NCBI GenBank assembly: GCA_023425615.1 | Contig: JAFACJ010001098.1 | Span: 1-5,055 of the forward strand | Source of the DNA: Actinomycetes bacterium | GTDB taxonomy: Bacteria; Actinomycetota; Actinomycetes; Streptosporangiales; Streptosporangiaceae | Direction: 5' to 3' | DNA: 5,055 nucleotides | Shown here: piece after piece, positions 1 through 4,946 of the stretch | Layout of the letters: each line of letters starts with the position of its first letter | How positions within the stretch are numbered: the first letter of the stretch is position 1 | Notes under the pieces: generated by a model | Databases searched by the model: none | Told to the model about the DNA's origin: nothing | Seen by the model: only the letters and a program-made list of their open reading frames with translations | Position numbers and translations under genes: made by a program

Positions 1-463
1 CGTGGGGAAGCTGCCGGTCCCGCCCCATGTTGCGGGCGGTGCTGTCCAGGGACGACGTGACGATGTTCCAGCCGATCCGCCCCTTGGTGAGGTGGTCGAG
101 GGTCGTCATCTTCCGGGCGAAGCTGTACGGCTGCTCGTAGGTGGTCGACACCGTCACCGCGAAACCCAGGTGTTCGGTCACGGCCGCCATCGCGCTGATC
201 GCCAGAAGCGGGTCGTCGGTGGGCGTACCGACACCGTGACGGAGGGCGGGGGCCGCGCTTCCCTGGTAGATGTCGAGCACGCCCATCGCGTCCGCGAGGA
301 ACAAGGAGTCGAAGGTGCCTCTCTCCAGGATCCGGGCGACCTCCAGCCAGTGCTCCAGCTCGCGGTATTCGTGTGCCCGGCTGTCGGGATGACGCCACAG
401 GCCGACCGCCGTATGGCCGACGGTGGACTGACGCAGTCCGTTGAGGCGGATGCGTTTGCTCAT
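1..463 (-). CDS. LLM-class flavin-dependent monooxygenase, DszA/NtaA/SnaA type (C-terminus outside window)
   Basis: This is the first 154 residues of a protein whose family is usually about 430-460 residues long. Seen: an N-terminal beta strand (RIRLNG), then GLWRHPDS (21-28), ERGTFDSLFLADA (47-59), AVTEHLGFAVTVSTTYEQPY (94-113), and the family hallmark KGRIGWNIVTS (127-137) followed by ARNMG (143-147). These blocks match, from memory, the same blocks in dibenzothiophene-sulfone monooxygenase DszA and nitrilotriacetate monooxygenase NtaA. That subgroup is the oxygenase half of two-component systems that take FMNH2 from a separate reductase and hydroxylate an organic substrate in the cytoplasm. 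The ATG at 463 overlaps the stop of the ABC ATPase gene (ATGA) and has a GAGGA Shine-Dalgarno just upstream. As the last visible gene of an importer operon, it probably acts on the imported compound. Family is near certain; substrate is unknown. Confidence 0.93.
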   Translation of the reverse strand, partial: MSKRIRLNGLRQSTVGHTAVGLWRHPDSRAHEYRELEHWLEVARILERGTFDSLFLADAMGVLDIYQGSAAPALRHGVGTPTDDPLLAISAMAAVTEHLGFAVTVSTTYEQPYSFARKMTTLDHLTKGRIGWNIVTSSLDSTARNMGRDRQLPH

Positions 464-1209
464 GCTTCCTCTTCCAGCAGGGTGTGCAGTAGTTCCGCCT
501 CGATCCGGGCGAAGGCCGGTTCGCTGAAGGTCTCCAGGTTCCGCGGGCGGGGAAGGTCGACTTCCAGGGACTTGACGACGGTCGCCGGGCGCGGCGAGAA
601 CACGTAGACGCGGTCCGACAGGAAGATCGCCTCCCGGACGTCGTGGGTGATGAGCAGGACGGTCCAGCGGTACTTCTCCCAGACCCGCTCGATCCACTGC
701 TGCATGCGGGCGCGGGTCAGGGCGTCCAGAGCGCCGAACGGCTCATCGAGCAGGAGGATCTCGCGTTCCTGGACGACGGTGCGCAGCAGGGCGACGCGCT
801 GGCGCATCCCGCCGGACAGCTGAGCGGGGTAGGAGCGCTCGTATCCGGCCAGGCCGAAGGTCTCCAGCAGCGGCTCCACCCGCCGCCGCGCGTCCTTGCG
901 GCGGACGCCGGCCACTTCCAGGCCGAGTGTCGCGTTGTCCAGGACGCGCCGCCAGGGCAGCAGCGCGTCCTTCTGCGGCATGTAGGCGAAGCGCCCAGGC
1001 CGTTCGGCCAGCGGCTCTCCGTCCACCAGCACCTCCCCCGACGACGGTGCCAGCGCGCCCGTCAGCACGGAGAAGGTGGTGGATTTCCCGCTGCCGCTGG
1101 GGCCGAGGATGGAGACGAACTCCCCTTCCTTCACGTCCAGGGAGAGGTCCTTCAGTACGGGCGCCCCGTCGAAGGAGCGGTTCAGCCCGCGGATCTCCAG
1201 TTTGCTCAC
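460..1209 (-). CDS. ABC transporter ATP-binding protein (TauB/SsuB/ThiZ-like)
   Basis: This 249-residue protein is the nucleotide-binding subunit of the importer; it hydrolyses ATP at the inner face of the membrane. All ABC motifs are intact: Walker A GPSGSGKST (36-44), Q-loop in YMPQKDALLPWR (76-87), signature LSGGMRQR (131-138), Walker B ILLLDEP (151-157), D-loop ALD (160-162) and switch histidine in ITHD (187-190). The MPQ..LLPW Q-loop and the FSPRPA...LPRPR tail (204-223) are typical of the nitrate/sulfonate/taurine/thiamine-precursor group. The GTG at 1209 is the best start. It overlaps the permease stop as GTGA, is preceded by GAGG at good spacing, and begins directly with the first beta strand. 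The frame is open a further 94 codons upstream, but that part lies antiparallel-free inside the permease gene and looks non-coding. The stop overlaps the start of the monooxygenase gene by four bases. Confidence 0.96.
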   Translation of the reverse strand: MSKLEIRGLNRSFDGAPVLKDLSLDVKEGEFVSILGPSGSGKSTTFSVLTGALAPSSGEVLVDGEPLAERPGRFAYMPQKDALLPWRRVLDNATLGLEVAGVRRKDARRRVEPLLETFGLAGYERSYPAQLSGGMRQRVALLRTVVQEREILLLDEPFGALDALTRARMQQWIERVWEKYRWTVLLITHDVREAIFLSDRVYVFSPRPATVVKSLEVDLPRPRNLETFSEPAFARIEAELLHTLLEEEA

Positions 1210-1964
1210 GGTTTCCTCACCGCCCGGGTCCAGGGCGTGACGAGCCGCTCCACCAGGAAGGTGAGCGCGAACAGTACGAGGGTCAGGACGGCGCTGACGG
1301 CCACGGCGGCCAGCACCAGGTCGGTGCGGAAGGAGTTCTTCGCGTTCTGCATGTAGATGCCAAGTCCGGCGGTCGCGCCCGCGTACTCGGCGAAGATGGC
1401 GCCGACGACCGCGTAGGTGATGGAGATCCGCAGCCCTGAGAAGAAGAACGGCAGCGCGGTCGGCACCCGCAGGGTGCGGAAGACCCGCCACCGTCCGGCG
1501 CCCATGCTGCGCAGGAGGGCCTCACTGTCCCGGTCGGTGGCCGCGTAGCCCTCGACCAGGCTGACCGTGAGGGAGAAGAACGTCACGAAGGCCACCAGCA
1601 GGACCTTCGGCAGCAGCTCGAACCCGAACCAGAGCACCACCAGCGGCGCGATCGCGATCAGCGGCAGGGTCTGGGTGACGACCAGGACGGGCATCAGGGC
1701 GCGGCGCAGCACACCTGACATGTCGATGAGGACCGACAGCAGGAACGCCACGGCCAGGGAGAGCGCGAAACCCAGCAGCGTCGCGCGCAACGTGGGCAGG
1801 GTGTTCTCCCACAGGATGGCGCGCTGCTCCCAGCCCTGCGACAGCACACGGGTGGGGCTGGGCAGCACGTCCGAGCCGAGGCCGCCGCGTTCGGCGTACA
1901 CCTGCCACGCGACGGCCAGCAGCATGATCAGCGCCACCGACGGCGCCCAACGTCCGGCCTTCAC
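1206..1964 (-). CDS. ABC transporter permease (BPD_transp_1, SsuC/TauC/ThiX-like)
   Basis: This 252-residue integral membrane protein forms the channel of the importer. Roughly six hydrophobic segments are visible, at about 8-22, 62-80, 90-113, 119-138, 180-197 and 216-238. The cytoplasmic EAA loop, which docks onto the ATPase, is present around 149-168 (EALLRSMGAGRWRVFRTLRVP with the usual central glycine), followed by LPFFFSGLRIS. VLPSPTRVL (34-41) is the usual entry to the domain in the SsuC/TauC/ThiX group. Only one permease gene is seen, so a homodimer is expected, as in related importers. The start is GTG at 1964, overlapping the stop of the upstream kinase-like gene (GTGA); the SD is weak (GGTGAG), suggesting reliance on translational coupling. 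The stop overlaps the ATPase start by four bases. Family assignment is secure; the transported ligand is not known. Confidence 0.95.
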   Translation of the reverse strand: MKAGRWAPSVALIMLLAVAWQVYAERGGLGSDVLPSPTRVLSQGWEQRAILWENTLPTLRATLLGFALSLAVAFLLSVLIDMSGVLRRALMPVLVVTQTLPLIAIAPLVVLWFGFELLPKVLLVAFVTFFSLTVSLVEGYAATDRDSEALLRSMGAGRWRVFRTLRVPTALPFFFSGLRISITYAVVGAIFAEYAGATAGLGIYMQNAKNSFRTDLVLAAVAVSAVLTLVLFALTFLVERLVTPWTRAVRKP

Positions 1965-2488
1965 TGGCTCACCACCGCATCCGCGCGTTCAGGGGTGTGT
2001 TCGCGGGTGAGCATCGCGGTCTCCTGAGCGGCCCACACATCCCAGTAAGGGCGGTAGGTGTCTCCGTCACGCTCCAGAGCGCGGTGCTTGCGGATCGCCT
2101 CGGGAAGTTCCACCCAGACGAGGAGACTGACGTAACGGGACGCGCGTACGCAGCCGGAACCCACGCCTTCCACGACGAGTTCGGCGGGCGGATCCAGCGG
2201 GAACGGCTCGGCCCAGGTCTCCGCTATCCAGTCGTAGCGGGGAACGAACGCCCGACGGCCTTCGGAGATCGGGATCAGGACGTCGAAGACGAGACGGTCC
2301 ACACCGGCCTCCAGACCTTTCCAGCCGCCGTAGAGGTCCTCCAGGCTGACGATGGGCGCATCCAGTTCCCGGGCGATCGCGGCTGCCAGTGTGGACTTGC
2401 CCGACCCGGAGCGGCCGTCGATGGCGATGACCCTGGTCCGGCCCGCCCGCGGAGGCGCCTCGCGGAGGCGTGCGACGAGTTCGCTCAC
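1961..2488 (-). CDS. uridine-kinase-like P-loop NTPase
   Basis: A 175-residue single-domain P-loop protein. Seen: Walker A GRSGSGKST (25-33) straight after the first strand VIAID, DLYGGW (51-56) after the second strand, RYDW (84-87), a Walker-B-like strand ELVVEGVGSG (103-112), LLVWVELP (122-129), and a basic stretch RKHRALERDGD (133-143) that may form the lid. This layout resembles the small proteins often labelled uridine kinase or AAA family ATPase in Streptomyces genomes, which to my knowledge have no proven substrate. It is shorter than true uridine kinase (about 210 residues). Its position between the PPOX gene and the permease gene, with 4-base overlaps on both sides, argues that it works with the importer, perhaps phosphorylating the imported compound or a breakdown product; that is inference. 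Start is GTG at 2488, with GGGAG at good spacing upstream. Confidence 0.88.
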   Translation of the reverse strand: MSELVARLREAPPRAGRTRVIAIDGRSGSGKSTLAAAIARELDAPIVSLEDLYGGWKGLEAGVDRLVFDVLIPISEGRRAFVPRYDWIAETWAEPFPLDPPAELVVEGVGSGCVRASRYVSLLVWVELPEAIRKHRALERDGDTYRPYWDVWAAQETAMLTREHTPERADAVVSQ

Positions 2489-2877
2489 GTCGGGCTCCCG
2501 TACACGCGGACCTGTTCGGGGTGGATGCGCAGCACGACCCGTGTGGCCTCCTCGGCCGGGTTCGTCACGACGTGCGGCCGTCCGGTGTAGGCGTACGCGA
2601 GTCTGTCCATCAGCTCGGACGCTCCGTCGGGATCGACCGTGGCGACGCCTTCTACCCGGATGTAATGCTGCGGCCGGTTCCGCGCGTAGACGACCACGCT
2701 CACCCGCGGGTCGGCGAGGACGTCCCTGGCCTGGCGGCGGAAGTCCTTGGTCACCATGAACAGTTCGTCACCGTCCCTGCCGACCCACATCACGCACTGA
2801 TGCCGCTCCCCCGTCGCCAGGACCGCGAACTCCGGTGCGTCGATCAGGCGGCGTGCCGCCTCGGGCAACACGGTCAT
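2485..2877 (-). CDS. PPOX-class flavin/F420-dependent oxidoreductase (Rv1155-like split barrel)
   Basis: This 130-residue protein has the length and pattern of the small pyridoxamine-5'-phosphate-oxidase-like split beta-barrel family that includes the mycobacterial F420-binding Rv1155 group. Seen: FAVLATGERHQCVMWVGRDG (17-36) for the first strands, ELFMVTKDFRRQARDVLADPRV (38-59, with the K..R.A.DL.DPRV-type cofactor-binding block), VSVVVYAR (59-66), YIRVEGVATV (72-81), and a C-terminal strand VVLRIHPEQVRVYG (114-127). Such proteins use F420, FMN or related cofactors in the cytoplasm, and many have unknown substrates. The ATG at 2877 overlaps the previous gene's stop (ATGA) and starts the domain correctly. 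The frame is open 40 codons further upstream, but that stretch is inside the preceding gene and has no homology-like pattern. There is little SD sequence, so coupling is likely. It could be an auxiliary reductase for the operon's monooxygenase, but this is unproven. Confidence 0.87.
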   Translation of the reverse strand: MTVLPEAARRLIDAPEFAVLATGERHQCVMWVGRDGDELFMVTKDFRRQARDVLADPRVSVVVYARNRPQHYIRVEGVATVDPDGASELMDRLAYAYTGRPHVVTNPAEEATRVVLRIHPEQVRVYGSPT

Positions 2878-3776
2878 GCGGCACCCAGGAACGCGTTGGT
2901 GGTCGCGTCCCGCCACACCGACGCGTCCGGGATGATGCCGTTGTCGGCGAGCCACCGGGCGTACGGGCCGTGGAGGTCCTCTCTCTGGACTCCCCATTCC
3001 CGTTCGTGCGTCCAGCTCTCCGAGATGAGGGAGAGGGAGCGTTCCAGCAGGGGCTTGGGGAAGTACGGGATGTACTGCTCGAACGCCTCCAGTGCCAGTC
3101 CGGGCGTTTCGATCGCCGCGAGGTAGCCCCTGCGGACGGTGTCGAGGAACGTCTTCACCAGGTCGGGGTCCTCTTCCGCGGTCTGTTCGGAGGTGCCCAG
3201 CAGGTAGCTGTGGAAGGGAGGGGCGCCGATCCGGTCCACCGGCCAGTACACGCCGGGCTTGCCGAACAGCACGTCCCAGGCCCAGTAGTTGCCGAAGGTG
3301 GCGTCGGCGACACCGGCCTCCAGGTCCTCCACGCGCAGTTCCCGCGCGCCGCTGTCGACGGTGATCACCCGGTCGGGGTCTCCCCCGTCGGCGGAGACCA
3401 GATGGCGGACCATCGCGACGCCCCGCGGCGTCGGGTTGAAGGCGATCCGGCGTCCTTCGAGGTCGCGGGGACGCTCGATGCCGGACTCGGGATGCGTCTG
3501 GATCGTCTCCATCCCCCGCTGGTTGATCGCCGCTACGCCGATGAGCCGCTCGCCTCGGGCACGGCGCACGAACAGCCGGTTCGTGGGGAAGACGGCGAAG
3601 GCGGCCTCACCTTTGGAGAGGTATTCCAGCGAGTCGCCCCGTGACGGGTCCACCGATGACAGTTCGATGTCGAGTCCGGCGTCCCGGAACCAGCCCTGCC
3701 GGGCGGCGACGAAGAGCCCGCCCGAGTTCGTCCAGGGGTGCAGGTACTCCAGCATCACCCTTACGTGGCGGCTCAT
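2874..3776 (-). CDS. NMT1/THI5-like periplasmic-binding-fold protein without signal peptide
   Basis: A 300-residue protein of the NMT1/THI5-like binding-protein fold. Seen: the first strand VRVMLEYLHPWTNSG (5-19), FVAARQGWFRDAGLDIEL (22-39, the usual 'helix leading to G.F...GLDV' block), a GEAAFAVFPTNRLFV segment (56-70), RDLEGRRIAFNPT (104-116), and VADATFGNYWAWDVLFGKPG (156-175) for the second lobe. It has no hydrophobic leader and no lipobox: the protein starts within six residues of the first strand, and no earlier in-frame start exists. It also contains no cysteine. It is therefore predicted to be cytoplasmic unless exported with a partner. Fungal THI5 enzymes of this fold have a Cys-rich motif, which is absent here. 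It follows the lipoprotein gene with an ATGA overlap and precedes the PPOX gene with another. Possible roles (inference): an enzyme, an intracellular ligand carrier or sensor, or a binding protein that has lost its leader. Confidence 0.9.
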   Translation of the reverse strand: MSRHVRVMLEYLHPWTNSGGLFVAARQGWFRDAGLDIELSSVDPSRGDSLEYLSKGEAAFAVFPTNRLFVRRARGERLIGVAAINQRGMETIQTHPESGIERPRDLEGRRIAFNPTPRGVAMVRHLVSADGGDPDRVITVDSGARELRVEDLEAGVADATFGNYWAWDVLFGKPGVYWPVDRIGAPPFHSYLLGTSEQTAEEDPDLVKTFLDTVRRGYLAAIETPGLALEAFEQYIPYFPKPLLERSLSLISESWTHEREWGVQREDLHGPYARWLADNGIIPDASVWRDATTNAFLGAA

Positions 3777-4816
3777 CCGGCGGCCTTCGGCAGGTAGTCG
3801 TTGCTGTAGTAGGCCGACCAGTCCGGCTTGGCGGTCAGCTTCTTGCCGTCGCCGTCGCTCAGAAGGCCGTTGTCATAGAGGAAGTCGCCGTAGGCGTTCC
3901 ACTTCTCCGCGCTCTGGTAGCCGACCTGGCCCTTGTCGTCGCGCAGGTAGTTCTCGTCGGCGAGTGCCTGCTGGCTCCGGTACACCAGTTCGGGGTTGGG
4001 GAAGGCGGACTTGTTGGCGTCGATGAGGATCTGGGCGGCCTCCTTCGGGTGGTCGGCCGCGTAGGCGTAGCCCTTCTGCACCGCGGCGAGGAACTTTCGC
4101 GCCTCGTCCCCGTTGGCCTTCAGGTACTTCTGGCTGGTGGCGATGAGGTTGGAGTACTGGTCGGGGAAGCCGTAGTCGGTGAGCTTGAACGTCTTCAGCG
4201 GTTTGCCGACCAGCTCGGCCTGGATGCCCTCCCATGTGACGACGGAGATGGTGAAGTCCGCCTTGCCGCTGTAGATGGCCTCGTAGGCCGAGGTGTCGAG
4301 GGTGACGTTCTTGAACGTGCCACGTCCGCCGTCGTGCTTGATGACGTATTCGAGCTCGGGGCCTTCGTCGGGGGTGCCGAAACCGGCGTACGTCCTGCCG
4401 TCCAGGTCCTTGGGCGAGGCGATGTCGGACCTGTCGGCGCGGACGCTGATCGCGTAGGTGCCCTTCTGGTTGGGGGCGAAGACGCCGACGACGTCGTGGC
4501 CGCCGGCCTGGGCGTAGGCGACGCCCGCCTGGTAGGAGAAGCCGAAGTCCGCGGTGCCGTGCTCGACCAGTGTCTCCGGGGCGGTGGAGGCGTAGGGGAT
4601 GACCTTCAGCTTGAGGCCCTGCTCGGCGAAGTAGCCGAGCTTGTCCGCCACGTAGACCCCGGTGTAGTCGGTGTTGGGCGTCCAGCCCAGCGCGATGGAC
4701 ACCTCGCTCGTGGCCTTGCCGGGCGCCTCCGCCTTCTCCTCGTCCCCGGACGAGCCGCAGGCCGTGACCGCGACCAGGACGGTGGCCGCCATCGCTGCCC
4801 ACCGTGCGGTTCTCAT
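3773..4816 (-). CDS. ABC transporter substrate-binding lipoprotein, NMT1/THI5-like
   Basis: A 347-residue extracytoplasmic receptor for the importer. The N-terminus is a lipoprotein signal peptide: Arg2 and Arg5, a hydrophobic core (7-18) and lipobox VTAC (17-20), so Cys20 should be lipidated, followed by a flexible GSSGDEEKAE linker. The mature domain shows VSIALGWTPNTDYTGVYVA (39-57) and KLGYFAEQGLKLKVIPY (59-75), the family's WxPNxxxxG and G-Y-F...GL blocks, then GTADFGFSYQAGVA (87-100), LDGRTYAGFG (138-147), and FPDQYSNLIATS (217-228). The WTPN block recalls ThiY-type pyrimidine receptors, but the histidine usual after it is Tyr51, so the ligand may differ. Starts: three in-frame ATGs at 4825, 4822 and 4816 follow GGGAG (4827-4831). 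I chose 4816 (10-base spacing); 4822 (4 bases) is possible and adds only two residues. It is the first gene of the operon; its stop overlaps the next start. Confidence 0.94.
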   Translation of the reverse strand: MRTARWAAMAATVLVAVTACGSSGDEEKAEAPGKATSEVSIALGWTPNTDYTGVYVADKLGYFAEQGLKLKVIPYASTAPETLVEHGTADFGFSYQAGVAYAQAGGHDVVGVFAPNQKGTYAISVRADRSDIASPKDLDGRTYAGFGTPDEGPELEYVIKHDGGRGTFKNVTLDTSAYEAIYSGKADFTISVVTWEGIQAELVGKPLKTFKLTDYGFPDQYSNLIATSQKYLKANGDEARKFLAAVQKGYAYAADHPKEAAQILIDANKSAFPNPELVYRSQQALADENYLRDDKGQVGYQSAEKWNAYGDFLYDNGLLSDGDGKKLTAKPDWSAYYSNDYLPKAAG

Positions 4817-4826
4817 ACTCATCATT

Positions 4827-4831
4827 CTCCC
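4827..4831 (-). promoter_or_regulatory. Shine-Dalgarno for the operon's first gene
   Basis: On the minus strand the sequence reads AGGGAGA immediately before ATGATGAGTATG. The GGGAG lies 1, 4 and 10 bases from the three successive in-frame ATGs (4825, 4822, 4816). The first is too close to be efficient, which favours 4816 or 4822. Confidence 0.7.
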
Positions 4832-4851
4832 TGCTGAACTGGACATATGCC

Positions 4852-4878
4852 GCATCCAGTGACGCGCCCGATGGATAC
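4852..4878. repeat. inverted repeat GCATCCA/TGGATAC over the operon start site
   Basis: Arms GCATCCA (4852-4858) and TGGATAC (4872-4878) match at six of seven positions, separated by 13 bases. They cover the end of the -10 box and the predicted transcription start of the minus-strand operon. The same TGGAT half-site recurs as TGGATCCA (4922-4929) inside the regulator's promoter spacer. It could be an operator; with short arms, chance is also possible. Confidence 0.3.
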
Positions 4879-4903
4879 TACACAGACCTGGTAGGAAAAA
4901 TCG
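4875..4903 (-). promoter_or_regulatory. candidate promoter of the importer operon
   Basis: On the minus strand TAGTAT (4880-4875) matches a sigma-70-type -10 box (TAnnnT). The hexamer 17 bases upstream (4903-4898, CGATTT) is a poor -35 box. A start near 4868 would leave a leader of about 50 bases before the lipoprotein gene, too short for a TPP or FMN riboswitch. The weak -35 would fit activator dependence or a need for induction. Assignment is by eye only. Confidence 0.4.
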
Positions 4904-4908
4904 AGTTC

Positions 4909-4936
4909 TTGTGTATACGCATGGATCCACTAGAGT
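4909..4936 (+). promoter_or_regulatory. promoter of the divergent GntR regulator gene
   Basis: TTGTGT (4909-4914) and TAGAGT (4931-4936) are separated by 16 bases and resemble the strong housekeeping promoters of actinomycetes. The predicted start lies at about 4942-4944, at or just before the GTG (4944) and ATG (4947) codons of the regulator. The mRNA would therefore be leaderless or nearly so, which agrees with the lack of a Shine-Dalgarno there. Confidence 0.6.
4910..4921. promoter_or_regulatory. candidate operator palindrome TGTGTATACGCA
   Basis: The 12-base site is symmetric at 10 of 12 positions around the perfect core GTATAC (4913-4918). GTATAC-centred palindromes of this length are common operators of FCD-type (FadR-subfamily) GntR regulators, and the regulator encoded next door looks like that type. 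The site overlaps the -35 box of the regulator's promoter, so binding would repress the regulator itself. Its centre is about 47 bases upstream of the predicted operon start. Binding by this regulator is inference. Confidence 0.4.
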
Positions 4937-4946
4937 CCGCAGTGTG

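Noticed and set aside
2..607. Plus-strand open frame of 201 residues opposite the monooxygenase
   Set aside because: The minus strand carries unmistakable DszA/NtaA motifs there; the plus frame is Arg/Gly/Val-rich shadow sequence crossing the overlap of two real genes.
1210..1491. 94-residue N-terminal extension of the ABC ATPase reading frame
   Set aside because: It lies in another frame of the permease gene, is Arg/His-rich low-complexity translation typical of shifted high-GC frames, and the GTG at 1209 has a Shine-Dalgarno and begins the domain properly.
2878..2997. 40-residue N-terminal extension of the PPOX protein
   Set aside because: It is shifted-frame translation of the preceding gene's end. 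The ATG at 2877 overlaps that gene's stop in the same way as all other junctions of the operon.
3641..4837. Long plus-strand open frame (398 residues) opposite the lipoprotein gene
   Set aside because: Its composition (mostly Val, Gly, Leu, Arg) is that of the antisense of a high-GC gene, with no recognisable domain. The minus-strand gene has clear family motifs.
4817..4946. TPP or FMN riboswitch upstream of the importer operon
   Set aside because: The predicted leader is only about 50 bases, and none of the conserved blocks of either riboswitch is visible on the minus strand, so riboswitch control was not called.
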